The notes under the pieces are model-generated. The model did no database searches and was not told the DNA's origin. It saw nothing but the letters and a program-made list of their open reading frames with translations. DNA of 53,139 bases from Streptomyces spinoverrucosus (lineage in GTDB: Bacteria > Actinomycetota > Actinomycetes > Streptomycetales > Streptomycetaceae), in NCBI RefSeq assembly GCF_006539505.1, contig NZ_BJND01000063.1:1-53139 (forward strand), written 5' to 3'. Below, in pieces: positions 1 to 8,220 of this stretch (positions within the stretch are counted from its first letter, which is position 1; each line of letters begins with the position of its first letter). The position numbers and the translations under genes are program-made.

Positions 1-128
1 ACTGGGCCGCGTGGGCTGTTCTGGCTCGGTGGACGGTTGACGCTGCTGTCACCTGATGCCTGACATCACGTGTCTCGGCTTGGCTGCATGTGTGCCCGGC
101 GTAGATCCCTTGGCCTACGCTTCGGTTC

Positions 129-803
129 ATGGGGGCGATGATCTGGAGCGGTGTCCGAGAGCGAGTGGAGGCTCTGGCCCGTGCTGACAAGGCCCGGGAG
201 GTCTTCGGAGCGTGGGACAAGCATGGGGGGACGGGGCACCATTTCCGGCTTGCTGATCCGCTGTCAGAGGCGGGTGTTGCCGCGGCAGAGGCTCAATGGG
301 GCGTCTCGCTGCCTGCGGACTACCGAGCCTTTCTCCTCGAAGTCGGCGCCGGCGGTGCCGGACCCTTCTATGGACTCACGACCCTGTCCCGCACAGATGC
401 CGGGTGGCTGTGGAGTGACCCCGGCGGCGGTACCGTCCACGAGCGACTGCGCTTCCCTTGCCCGGATGTTGAAGAGCGCGTGCTTGCGCAGGCCGAGCAC
501 GAGCGCAAGGAGCCCCTCGAGTCCGACTTCGAGGGCGAGGCAGCCTTCGACGCGGCGTACCGCGCCTGGCTGGAGGAGGACGAAAAGCTGTCCGACTGGC
601 TCTTGTCCGGCGCTGTGTGCCTCAGCCGCGAAGGGTGCGGCTACTTCGACTGGCTGGTCGTGTCTGGCCCACAGCGCGGGCAAGTGTGGCTCGACGAGCG
701 TGCAGGGGACGGACGGTTCAGTCCCTTCGGACAGGTCGGATTCGCTGACTGGTACCTCGACTGGGTCGAGAAGACTGAGGCTCTCGTGCGGCGTGGCCGC
801 TAG
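129..803 (+). CDS. SMI1/KNR4 (SUKH) family protein
   Basis: A 224-residue soluble protein. The segment around residues 56-85 (LPADYRAFLLEVGAGGAGPF) is the conserved SUKH-1 signature: an aromatic and acidic stretch followed by a glycine-rich turn. SUKH proteins are often immunity proteins against polymorphic or contact-dependent toxins, or cytoplasmic scaffolds. No toxin gene is visible next to it, so the immunity role is only a family possibility. The first ATG at 129 is used; a second ATG at 138 is in frame, and neither has a convincing ribosome binding site. It sits just upstream of a broken integrase, which fits an accessory or orphan immunity gene. Confidence 0.75.
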   Translation: MGAMIWSGVRERVEALARADKAREVFGAWDKHGGTGHHFRLADPLSEAGVAAAEAQWGVSLPADYRAFLLEVGAGGAGPFYGLTTLSRTDAGWLWSDPGGGTVHERLRFPCPDVEERVLAQAEHERKEPLESDFEGEAAFDAAYRAWLEEDEKLSDWLLSGAVCLSREGCGYFDWLVVSGPQRGQVWLDERAGDGRFSPFGQVGFADWYLDWVEKTEALVRRGR

Positions 804-982
804 GACGGGTGTTCAAGTGCTCCAGGCTTAAAGGAGTACGCGCAGGCTGGGAGTTCGACACCCTGGCGGTGGGCCAGCAATGCGAAGAGCACGGGGCGGA
901 TCGTCCATGTCACGCGGATGCGGTCCTGGGTGGTCTTCGGGGCCATGCCTGTGCCTCGCACGGGACTTCGGAGGGTTGCCTG

Positions 983-1459
983 ATGCCTAACAAGAAGGGG
1001 AGACGCCGCCGGTTCGGTGCCGTGCGGCAGTACCGGTCCGGCCGTTGGACGGCGGCGTACCTCGGACCTGACGGTGAGCGCATCCGCGCGGAGGAGACGT
1101 TCGAGACCAAGAAGGACGCGGAAGTCTGGTTGTCCCAGGTAGAGGCATACCTGACCCGGGGGGACTGGCGTGCTCCCGACGCAGTGGCGGTCAACTTCCG
1201 TGTCTCCGCCGAGAAGTGGGTCGAGGAACGGGAGCTGGCCGTTCGTACGGACGACTTGTACAAGCACCTCCTCCGGCTGCACATCCTCCCGACGTTCGGC
1301 GCGCTCGATCTGGACGAGATCACGGCTCCGCGAGTGCGCGAGTGGAGGGCTGAACGCCTCTGCACCACCAAAGCGAAGACGACCGTTGCCCAGGCGTACC
1401 GCCTCCTCAAGGGCATCATGGAGACTGCGGTCGACGACGACCTGATCAGCCGCAACCCG
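983..1459 (+). pseudogene. Truncated tyrosine integrase, N-terminal part only
   Basis: ATG at 983 has a good ribosome binding site (GGAGG at 970-974). About 159 residues are recognisable: a basic arm-binding region with RRRRFGAVRQYRSGRW, a linker (KKDAEVWLSQVEAYLTRGDW), and a SAM-like core-binding domain ending near DDDLISRNP. The reading frame then enters unrelated sequence and stops at 1561. The catalytic domain with the R-H-R-Y residues is missing, so the protein cannot recombine DNA. The break point is about 1460, where a fragment of an acyltransferase begins in another frame. This is a relic of an integrative element. Confidence 0.75.
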
Positions 1460-1469
1460 CCGCGCCGAG

Positions 1470-1880
1470 AACGGTCAGAGCACCTGGCGCTGTACGGCTG
1501 GCACCACCGTCATGGTGGTCGCCTGTGCGGTGGGGAGTGCGTACCGGTACGGCGACGGTGACCACTTCACACGGCGCGGCTGGATCGGCGCATTCCTGCT
1601 CGCCGTACTCACCTTCGGCGCCGGACTGACGTCGCGTCGCCGGCGCCTACCGCGGGTGCTGACTGGACTGGGAACGATCAGCTACTCGGTCTATATGGTG
1701 CATCCAGTGCTGCTGGCAGTGATCGACAGCACGATCGGCCGACAGCGGCAGGACAATCTCGCGCTCGAAGTGGCGTTCTTCACCGTGCTGCTACCTCTGT
1801 GCGTGCTGACCTACCGTTACATCGAAGCGCCGAGCCAGACCTGGGGCCGCAGATTGGCACACCGCGTACAGCCACCGTGA
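1470..1880 (+). pseudogene. C-terminal fragment of acyltransferase 3 (OafA/YrhL) family membrane protein
   Basis: The frame read through ATG 1512 encodes about four hydrophobic helices, the motif TISYSVYMVHP near the middle, and a final TYRYIEAPSQTWGRRLA. These are the hallmarks of the last third of acyltransferase-3 proteins, which transfer acyl groups to cell-surface or secondary-metabolite sugars. The family is normally 350-400 residues, and the catalytic N-terminal half is missing. Upstream sequence in this frame quickly stops looking like protein and runs into the integrase remnant. The ATG at 1512 is internal to the original gene, so a functional product is unlikely. Confidence 0.6.
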
Positions 1881-2150
1881 CGAGCGCCGTTGAGGGCCCG
1901 CACCGGGGTGAGGCACCCCCGGTAGTTGATGCGGGGTTCCTGGGGGTGATCCGCCGGCCGGTCGGGGGCGCGGACTGTCCTGTTGGCGGAGCGGAGCCGC
2001 TACTTCCACGCGTCGGCGGCCTCCGTCGGCAGGTGGATGGTCAGCAGCAATGCAGCCGTGGGCGCGGCTTCAGAGAAGGACGGTCAGAGTGCGCGCGCGA
2101 ACGGGCTCTGCGCTTGGCTCGGCTGGTTGGCAGTCGACGCGGGGCCCGGA
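1881..2150. other. Intergenic stretch without recognisable gene
   Basis: About 270 bp between the acyltransferase fragment and the VapC stop. Open frames on both strands are low-complexity shadows with no family motif. I see no clear terminator or promoter here. Confidence 0.4.
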
Positions 2151-2573
2151 TCACTTCCCGGCTTCTGGTCCGTACCACTGGAGTGCCTGGCCGGTGACGG
2201 CGGCGATGCACTCGAAGTCCCGGTCGCGGTGCAGGAGGGTCAGTCCCTGCAACTCGGCCGTGGCGGCCACCACGAGGTCGACGGCCGCGGCGCTGCGGTG
2301 CTGGCCGCGCTGGGTGAGGACCTCCTGGACCCGCCAGGCGCGGTCGTAGGCGCGGTCGTCGACGGGCACCCAGCCGAAGAGCAGGCGCATGTCTTCGATG
2401 CCTTGTGTGCGGTCGGCGGCGGAGCGCGCGCTGTAGAAGAACTCCAGCTCGGTGATGGGGCAGGTGGCGACGAGCCCGGCGGCTGCCGCCTGGTCCCAGC
2501 CGTACTGCTCGGCGTCGCCGCGCAGCATACGGGCGAGCGCACTGGTGTCGATCAGGAATTGCGCGGCCTTCAC
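2151..2573 (-). CDS. vapC: VapC-type PIN-domain toxin
   Basis: 140 residues. The N terminus KAAQFLIDTSALARML holds the first catalytic Asp, CPITELEFFYSAR holds the conserved Glu, and HRSAAAVDLVVAATA plus LLHRDRDFECIA supply the remaining acidic residues of a PIN ribonuclease. The family cleaves specific tRNAs or rRNA until neutralised by its antitoxin. Its start codon overlaps the stop of the upstream antitoxin by 4 bp (ATGA, 2570-2573), so the two are translationally coupled. All PIN acidic residues appear present, so the toxin is probably intact. Confidence 0.88.
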   Translation of the reverse strand: MKAAQFLIDTSALARMLRGDAEQYGWDQAAAAGLVATCPITELEFFYSARSAADRTQGIEDMRLLFGWVPVDDRAYDRAWRVQEVLTQRGQHRSAAAVDLVVAATAELQGLTLLHRDRDFECIAAVTGQALQWYGPEAGK

Positions 2574-2785
2574 CGGCGGTAGTTCCCCTTGTCCTCGAAG
2601 AGGTCGAGGTCGAAGGCGCCCTCTTCCGCCGACGCCCGCAGGCGGGTGAGCGCCAGGGCCCGCCGCCGGTTCTCCAGCACCTCGCGCAGCGCGGTGTTCA
2701 CCGTCTCCTTTTTGGTGCTGGTCCCGAGAGCCTTGGCGACGTCTGCGACGAGCTGATCGTCGAGGTCGATCACGGTTCGACTCAT
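2570..2785 (-). CDS. vapB: VapB-type antitoxin
   Basis: 71 residues. The N-terminal part SRTVIDLDDQLVADVAKALG followed by TKKETVNTALREVLENR is the short beta strand plus helices of an AbrB/RHH-like VapB of the DUF2191 kind. The acidic C terminus (EEGAFDLDLFEDKGNYRR) is the part that usually wraps the VapC active site. A G-rich ribosome binding site lies a few bases upstream of ATG 2785. It is first in the operon, and the promoter region carries an imperfect inverted repeat expected for autoregulation. Confidence 0.88.
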   Translation of the reverse strand: MSRTVIDLDDQLVADVAKALGTSTKKETVNTALREVLENRRRALALTRLRASAEEGAFDLDLFEDKGNYRR

Positions 2786-2800
2786 GAGTACACCCCCATG

Positions 2801-2827
2801 GATATCATTGACGCCATCGATTATATC
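2801..2827 (-). promoter_or_regulatory. Putative vapBC promoter and operator
   Basis: GATATCATTG (2801-2810) and CGATTATATC (2818-2827) form an imperfect inverted repeat with a 7-bp spacer. On the minus strand the right arm contains a perfect TATAAT (-10) at 2820-2825, about 35 bp before the vapB start. A VapB-VapC complex bound here would cover the promoter. The AT-rich patch stands out against the GC-rich background. Confidence 0.6.
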
Positions 2828-2860
2828 TCGATGGGGCGCAAGGGGCGGGTAGGGGGAATC

Positions 2861-3031
2861 GTGGAGGGTGCACGCCTCAGTGAACTGGCCGCCTGCCTGC
2901 GGGAGTTCGGCGACGGCGGAGAGCCGCAGCGCCTGCTCGAAGACGATGCCTTGGCTCTCGCGGCGGATCTCTTCGCCCAGGTCGACGGGCGGCCGGCCCC
3001 GATGTCTTTCACACCGTTGCGGCGTTGGTGA
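2861..3031 (+). CDS. Possible small hypothetical protein
   Basis: A short frame that can start at GTG 2861 (AGGGGG just upstream) and encodes 56 acidic residues, including RLSELAACLREFGDGGEPQR. The frame also extends upstream to an ATG inside the vapBC operator. No family is recognised. It lies between divergent vapB and the tail of tetR. Coding status is doubtful. Confidence 0.25.
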   Translation: MEGARLSELAACLREFGDGGEPQRLLEDDALALAADLFAQVDGRPAPMSFTPLRRW

Positions 3032-3089
3032 ACCTTGGGCGGATGACCCCGCTGGCCTGCATACAGAAATGTGTGCGGCGGGACCGTGG

Positions 3090-3713
3090 CTACTCCCTCA
3101 ACGCGCTCATCGCCCGGTCGAGCAGCACGGCCAGCGGGACAGTACCCTCACAGGCCACCCACCCCGTGGCAGCCACGTCCAGGCAGGCGAGCGCGGCGGC
3201 GGCCAGCGCACTCGGCCTGGTGTCCTCGGGCCGGTCAGGGCTGATCCCCAGCCGTCGGGCGACCTCCGGCACCAGCAACTCCTGCCAGCTCAGTTGCTTC
3301 TCGTAGTGCCGGGCGCGCAGCGACGGGGTCTCCTGGAGCATGCGCAGATACCTGAGTGCCTGCTCGGGCGCTGCCTCGTTCATCCGCGTCAGGACGTCGA
3401 ACGCCCGGCGCAGTGCCTCCCACGGCTGTTCGTCGTCGGGGCGGGCGGCGAGCGCCTCCGCGATCTGGCGGCCGGATTCCTCAAGGCGTCCCAGGACGAT
3501 GTCTTCCTTGGTGCCGAAGTACCGGAAGAGACTGGCGCGTGACAGGCCCACCTCGGCGGCGATCTGGTCGACCGTCGTCCGGTCGAAACCCTGCTCGGTG
3601 AAGAGCCGGTGCGCCACCTCGACCACTTCCGCCCGAACCGTCGCACGCATGCGTTCACGCAAGCCGGGCGGCTTGCGGGGGGGCTTATCGGCGGTACGGG
3701 CGGTTTCAGACAT
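3090..3713 (-). CDS. TetR family transcriptional regulator
   Basis: 207 residues from ATG 3713. The N-terminal helix-turn-helix is clear: AHRLFTEQGFDRTTVDQIAA then VGLSRASLFRYFGTKED, the AcrR/TetR recognition helix. The C-terminal alpha-helical ligand domain is of the MftR/TetR_C type. It lies downstream of, and in the same orientation as, an SDR gene, 161 bp away. A perfect 6-3-6 inverted repeat, TGATAC-CGA-GTATCA, lies at 3742-3756 just before its start. The same palindrome occurs upstream of the SDR gene, so it most likely represses both. The longer open frame reaching 3917 is rejected because it would run through the operator and the SDR end. Confidence 0.9.
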   Translation of the reverse strand: MSETARTADKPPRKPPGLRERMRATVRAEVVEVAHRLFTEQGFDRTTVDQIAAEVGLSRASLFRYFGTKEDIVLGRLEESGRQIAEALAARPDDEQPWEALRRAFDVLTRMNEAAPEQALRYLRMLQETPSLRARHYEKQLSWQELLVPEVARRLGISPDRPEDTRPSALAAAALACLDVAATGWVACEGTVPLAVLLDRAMSALRE

Positions 3714-3741
3714 ACGAGAAGGGTACAGCAAGGACTCAATT

Positions 3742-3756
3742 TGATACCGAGTATCA
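3742..3756. promoter_or_regulatory. TetR operator, copy 1
   Basis: Perfect inverted repeat TGATAC-N3-GTATCA centred 36 bp upstream of the tetR start. It is identical in both arms to the repeat at 4750-4764 in front of the SDR gene. Confidence 0.75.
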
Positions 3757-3874
3757 GACTGTAGAGCGGTATCCCAGCCGCCGCGGCCCGGACACCGCGG
3801 TCGGCGAGCGCGCGGTCGCCCGCTGGGAACTGTCGCGCGCCCGCCGGCCCTGATCCGGCCCTGCCGGCGTGCGG

Positions 3875-4699
3875 TTACGCGGCGTCGCCCTGGGCCTGCG
3901 TGGCGACGTCGGCCCACTCCTCCCAGGTCTTCAGCCGCTCGGCGTAGACGTGCGGGACGAGGTGGAGCGGGGAGGTGCCGAAGAAGACCCGCAGGGGCGG
4001 GTTGTCGGCGTCCACGATCTTCAGCAGGGCCGCACCGGTGGCGGCGGGATCACCGCGCTCGATGGTGCGCCAGTTGGCGGCGGCGGCCGCGCGCAGGTCG
4101 TCGTAGGCGGGCAGTTGCTCGGCGAAGGTGGCGGAGGAGCCGGCCCAGTCGGTGGCGAAGCCGCCGGGCTCGACGAGGGTGACCTTGATGCCGAATCCGG
4201 CGACCTCCTGGGCGAGAGCTTCACTGAAGGCCTCCAGGGCCCACTTGGAGGCGTTGTAAATACCGAGGTTGGGGAAAGCGGTGACACCGCCGACGCTGGA
4301 GATCTGTACGAGGTGGCCACCGCCCTGGGCGCGCAGGAGAGGCAGGGCGGCCTGGGTGACCCACAGGGCGCCGTAGAAGTTGGTCTCCATCTGGTCGCGG
4401 ACCTGCTGCTCCGTCAGCTCCTCGACCGCGCCGAACAGGCCGTAGCCGGCGTTGTTGACGACGACGTCCAGGCGGCCGAAGTGGTCGTGCGCCAGCTTGA
4501 CGGCTTCGGTGGCGGCGGCCTTGTCGGTGACGTCCAGGGGCAGGGGAAGGATCGCCTTGCCGTGGGCGGCCACCAGGTCCGCGAGGGAGTCGGTGTTGCG
4601 GGCGGTGGCCGCGACCTTGTCGCCGCGCTCAAGGGCCGCCTGGGCGAACTGGCGGCCGAAGCCGCGGGATGAGCCGGTGATGAACCAGATCTTGCTCAC
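3875..4699 (-). CDS. SDR family NAD(P)-dependent oxidoreductase
   Basis: 274 residues. Classical short-chain dehydrogenase: cofactor motif TGSSRGFG near residue 8, then NNAGYG, then catalytic Ser (QISSVGGV) and YNASK with the Tyr and Lys. The segment after YxxxK (KVTLVEPGGFATDW) and the 270-residue length match the SDR subgroup used as broad carbonyl reductases. Substrate is unknown. It is first of two minus-strand genes, followed by its probable TetR repressor. The promoter carries the TetR palindrome at 4750-4764 and is divergent from an XRE regulator. Confidence 0.92.
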   Translation of the reverse strand: MSKIWFITGSSRGFGRQFAQAALERGDKVAATARNTDSLADLVAAHGKAILPLPLDVTDKAAATEAVKLAHDHFGRLDVVVNNAGYGLFGAVEELTEQQVRDQMETNFYGALWVTQAALPLLRAQGGGHLVQISSVGGVTAFPNLGIYNASKWALEAFSEALAQEVAGFGIKVTLVEPGGFATDWAGSSATFAEQLPAYDDLRAAAAANWRTIERGDPAATGAALLKIVDADNPPLRVFFGTSPLHLVPHVYAERLKTWEEWADVATQAQGDAA

Positions 4700-4749
4700 G
4701 AGAACGCTCCTGACGAAGTGAAGTCTTATAAAGAGACACTACATCGAGC

Positions 4750-4764
4750 TGATACTCAGTATCA
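4750..4764. promoter_or_regulatory. TetR operator, copy 2
   Basis: Perfect inverted repeat TGATAC-TCA-GTATCA, 51 bp upstream of the SDR start and 73 bp upstream of the divergent XRE gene. The arms equal those of the copy before tetR, so the repressor may control both directions here. Confidence 0.75.
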
Positions 4765-4836
4765 AGATGAGTTGCGGAGTCGATGCTGTACGCTGCCCCG
4801 CATTAGCGAGGCACGTTCGACAACTGGAGGACAGAG

Positions 4837-5724
4837 ATGTCTTCACATGTGGCGGCCGGTGACCAAGTGACGTCAGGACTCGACCGGCGTAGCGAGCTGA
4901 GAGAGTTCCTGCGTTCTCGCAGGGCCCGGCTCAGGCCCGAGGACGTGGGCATGCTCTCGCACGGGCGACGGCGGGTTCCCGGGTTGCGGCGCGAGGAACT
5001 GGCGCAGTTGGCGGGGGTGTCGTACGCCTACTACGCACGCCTGGAGCAGGGATACGGCGAAACCATGTCGGCCGAGGTGCTGCACGCCGTCGCCCGCGTC
5101 CTGCGCCTGAACGAGGAGGAGCGTGACCATCTGGTCCGGCTGGCCCAGCCCGAGCGGCAGAGCACGACGCAGGCCGCGCCCCCGCCGCAGCGGCTGCGGC
5201 CCACCGTCCAGCACCTCCTCGACACGATCGGCGTGCCCGCCTACGTCGTCAGCCGGCGCCTGGACATCCTGGGGTGGAACCGGCTCGCCGCCGCCGTCTT
5301 CGGGGACTGGGCCCTGCTGCCGCCCGAGGAGCGCAACGTGGCCCGGCTGTTCTTCCTCTCGCCCGAGATGCGCGACCGGTTCGCCGACCCGGGCCGCACG
5401 GCGCTGAGAATCGCCGGCGTTGTGCGCATGAACGCCGGCAAAAGCCCCGGGGATTCCTACTTCTCCTCCCTGATCGAGGAGTTGTCGCAGAAGAGCGAGG
5501 AGTTCCGGCAATTGTGGGCACGGCACGAGGTGAGCTGCGGGACCGTCGGCGAGACCGTGCGGATGCGGCACCCGCTGGTGGGAGAGTTCGACCTCGTCCA
5601 CGAACCCATGGCACTGCCCGGTGGCGCCCCGATGCGGCTGATGACCTACCACGCCGAGCCGGGCTCCCGCTCGGAGGATGCTCTGCGGATGCTGGCCAGT
5701 TGGGAGATGGAGCGGCTGCGCTGA
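4837..5724 (+). CDS. XRE/MmyB-type helix-turn-helix regulator
   Basis: 295 residues with a good ribosome binding site (GGAGG about 10 bp before ATG 4837). The N terminus has the MmyB-type HTH: ELREFLRSRRARLRPEDVG, RRVPGLRREELAQLAGVS, YYARLEQG. The C-terminal MmyB ligand-binding PAS-like domain includes PAYVVSRRLDILGWNRLA and FHEPMALPGG-like motifs near the end. Streptomyces carries many such regulators, and they commonly sit divergent to a redox enzyme, as here next to the SDR. It probably activates or represses that neighbour; the ligand is unknown. Confidence 0.9.
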   Translation: MSSHVAAGDQVTSGLDRRSELREFLRSRRARLRPEDVGMLSHGRRRVPGLRREELAQLAGVSYAYYARLEQGYGETMSAEVLHAVARVLRLNEEERDHLVRLAQPERQSTTQAAPPPQRLRPTVQHLLDTIGVPAYVVSRRLDILGWNRLAAAVFGDWALLPPEERNVARLFFLSPEMRDRFADPGRTALRIAGVVRMNAGKSPGDSYFSSLIEELSQKSEEFRQLWARHEVSCGTVGETVRMRHPLVGEFDLVHEPMALPGGAPMRLMTYHAEPGSRSEDALRMLASWEMERLR

Positions 5725-5910
5725 GACGTGGAGCCGATGACGGAGCTGCGCGCCGAACAGCGGCCACGACCGCCGCATCTCGGCCTCGGCCGTCGGGTGG
5801 CACGAATACCCCAGTCCGTCCACGTCCGCGCCTCAGTCATGATTCCGCACCGTGCCGACGAACAGTCCGGGTGCGCCTGCTCACCGGGGTACTCGTGGGC
5901 TGCCACCGGG

Positions 5911-6933
5911 TCAGCCCCCGATGGCCGACATCGGCCTCTCCGGCCGTACGAACGAGGGATCGTCCAGGCCCGAACCGGCCTTCTTGCCCCACATCGCAGC
6001 ACGCCAGATCCGGGCGATCTCCTCGTCGGGAGCGCCCGAGCGGAGCGCGGCACGCAGGTCGGTCTCCTCGCGGGCGAACAGGCAGGTGCGTACCTGGCCG
6101 TCGGCCGTGAGGCGGGTGCGGTCGCAGGCCGCGCAGAAGGGGCGGGTGACCGAGGCGATCACGCCGACGCGGTGCGGGCCGCCGTTCACGAGCCAGCGCT
6201 CGGCCGGGGCGGAGCCGCGCTTCTCCTCGCCCTCGGGGGTCAGCTCGAAGCGGGTGCGGAGGGAGGTCAGGATGTCGCCGGCGGTGATCATGCCGTCGCG
6301 CTTCCAGCCGTGCTGGGCGTCCAAGGGCATTTGCTCGATGAAGCGGAGTTCATAGCCGTGCTCGACCGCCCAGGCGAGGAGGTCCGGGGCCTCGTCGTCG
6401 TTGAGGCCCGGCATCAGGACCGAGTTGACCTTCACCGGGGTCAGGCCCGTGTCGCGGGCGGCGTGCAGGCCCTCGATGACGTCCTTGTGGCGATCGCGGC
6501 GGGTGAGGGTCTTGAAGACGTCCGGGCGGAGGGTGTCCAGGGAGACGTTGATCCGGTCCAGGCCCGCTGCTTTCAGGGCCGTCGCGGTGCGCCCCAGGCC
6601 GATGCCGTTGGTGGTCAGGGACATCTGGGGGCGGGGGTCGAGGGCGGCGATTCGCTCGACCATGCCGACCAGGCCGGGGCGGAGCAGCGGCTCGCCGCCA
6701 GTGAAACGGACCTCTGTGACGCCGAGGACGCGGACCGCGATGCCGACGAGGCGGACGATCTCGTCATCGGTGAGCAGGTCGGGCTTGGCCAGCCACTGCA
6801 GGCCCTCCTCGGGCATGCAGTACGCGCAGCGCAGATTGCAGCGGTCGGTCAGTGAGACCCTCAGGTCGGTGGCCACCCGGCCGTGGGTGTCGATGAGCAC
6901 GGGGCCTCTCCTCCATGCCTTTCGCGCCGTCAT
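5911..6933 (-). CDS. moaA: GTP 3',8-cyclase MoaA (molybdenum cofactor biosynthesis)
   Basis: 340 residues. Radical-SAM enzyme converting GTP to 3',8-cyclo-GTP, the first step of molybdopterin synthesis. The N-terminal cluster motif CNLRCAYC, the FTGGEPLLRP SAM-binding segment and the C-terminal CAACDRTRLTADGQVRTC cluster motif are all present. It ends in the conserved Gly-Gly tail (SAIGG) needed for GTP cyclisation with MoaC. Its ATG overlaps the XdhC stop by 4 bp. It is last in the molybdenum-hydroxylase operon, so it is probably an extra, co-regulated copy that raises cofactor supply when the enzyme is made. Confidence 0.95.
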   Translation of the reverse strand: MTARKAWRRGPVLIDTHGRVATDLRVSLTDRCNLRCAYCMPEEGLQWLAKPDLLTDDEIVRLVGIAVRVLGVTEVRFTGGEPLLRPGLVGMVERIAALDPRPQMSLTTNGIGLGRTATALKAAGLDRINVSLDTLRPDVFKTLTRRDRHKDVIEGLHAARDTGLTPVKVNSVLMPGLNDDEAPDLLAWAVEHGYELRFIEQMPLDAQHGWKRDGMITAGDILTSLRTRFELTPEGEEKRGSAPAERWLVNGGPHRVGVIASVTRPFCAACDRTRLTADGQVRTCLFAREETDLRAALRSGAPDEEIARIWRAAMWGKKAGSGLDDPSFVRPERPMSAIGG

Positions 6934-8081
6934 GCGGCCAGGACCGAGGCCGGTGACATGGGGGCCACCGGGACGGAACCGTGGATGGGACCGGGGACGC
7001 GGGACAAGGGCAGGCCGGTGCCGTTGTTGATGTGGGCGATGATCTCGGCGGTGATGGAGATCGCCGTCTCCTCGGGAGTGTGCGCGCCGAGGTCCAGTCC
7101 GATCGGCGAGTGCATGAGCGCGAGGTGCTCTTCGGGAACGCCGGTCTCACGCAGACGTTCCAGGCGGTGTTCGTGGGTGCGCCGGGAGCCCATCGCGCCG
7201 ATGTAGCCGACCGGGAGGCCGAGGGCCAGGCGCAGCAGGGGGATGTCGAACTTGGCGTCGTGGGTGAGGACGCAGATCGCGGTACGGGCGTCGACTTCCG
7301 TGGCCTCCAGGTAGCGGTGGGGCCAGTCGACGACGACCTCGTCGGCGTGCGGGAAGCGGGCGGGGGTGGCGAACACAGGGCGGGCGTCGCAGACGGTGAC
7401 GTGGTAGCCGAGGAACCGTCCGGCCTGGCTGAGGGCGGCGGCGAAGTCGACGGCACCGAAGATCAGCATGCGGGGTGGTGCTGCGTGGGTGTGGACCAGG
7501 AGCGTCAGCTTCTCCGGGCAGGTGTCGGCATTCCCGCCGACCTCGACGCGTGCGGTCCGGCCTGCCCGCAGGAGCGCGCGGACCTGGGTGGCCACCGCCC
7601 GGTCCTCCTGTCGGCTACCCAGCGTCCCGTCGTACGCGCTGCCGCCCCCGAGGACGGACAGGGTGCGGCCGAGAAGGCGCTGCGGCCCGTCGATCACCTG
7701 TGCCACGGCGACGGGCACACCGGCCGACACCTGTTCCAGGGCGGTGGTGAGGTGGGGCTGGTCGGCGGGGTCGACCCGCTGCACCAGGACCTCCAACTCC
7801 CCGCCGCAGGTCAGGCCCACGGCGAAGGCGTCGTCGTCGGAGTAGCCGAACGAGGCCCGTACCGGGGGTTCGCCGGTCTCCAGGACCTGTTGGCACAGCT
7901 CGTAGACCGCGCCTTCCAGGCACCCTCCGGAGATGCTGCCGACCGCCTCGCCGTCCGTGCCCACGGCCAGTGCGGTGCCGGGTGGCAGGGGTGCGCTGCC
8001 GCTGACCCGGGTCACGGTGGCGAGGGCGAAGGGGCGGTCCTCGCGGCACCAGCGGTACAGCGTGTCCGCGATGTTCAGCAT
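6930..8081 (-). CDS. xdhC: XdhC/CoxI family molybdenum-cofactor insertion protein
   Basis: 383 residues with an AAGGA ribosome binding site before ATG 8081. The N-terminal XdhC domain has SGSAPLPPGTALAV and SISGGCLEGAVYE with the conserved Cys that binds molybdopterin. The C-terminal Rossmann domain has MLIFGAVDFAAAL and GYIGAMGSRRTHEHR. The family sulfurates and hands molybdenum cofactor to xanthine-dehydrogenase-type enzymes. It follows the three hydroxylase subunits by 139 bp and overlaps moaA, so it is the dedicated maturation factor of this operon. Confidence 0.93.
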   Translation of the reverse strand: MLNIADTLYRWCREDRPFALATVTRVSGSAPLPPGTALAVGTDGEAVGSISGGCLEGAVYELCQQVLETGEPPVRASFGYSDDDAFAVGLTCGGELEVLVQRVDPADQPHLTTALEQVSAGVPVAVAQVIDGPQRLLGRTLSVLGGGSAYDGTLGSRQEDRAVATQVRALLRAGRTARVEVGGNADTCPEKLTLLVHTHAAPPRMLIFGAVDFAAALSQAGRFLGYHVTVCDARPVFATPARFPHADEVVVDWPHRYLEATEVDARTAICVLTHDAKFDIPLLRLALGLPVGYIGAMGSRRTHEHRLERLRETGVPEEHLALMHSPIGLDLGAHTPEETAISITAEIIAHINNGTGLPLSRVPGPIHGSVPVAPMSPASVLAA

Positions 8082-8220
8082 GAGAGGTGTCCTTCGGTGG
8101 GTGGTTGGGAAGCCCGCCGCCGCGCCGGCTTGGGGGATCGGAGGGACGGCGGCGGGCCGATCAGTGGGACGTCTCTCGGGGCCCCGCCCGGGTGGCGGGA
8201 GGGCCCGTGCCGCCCGGGGT

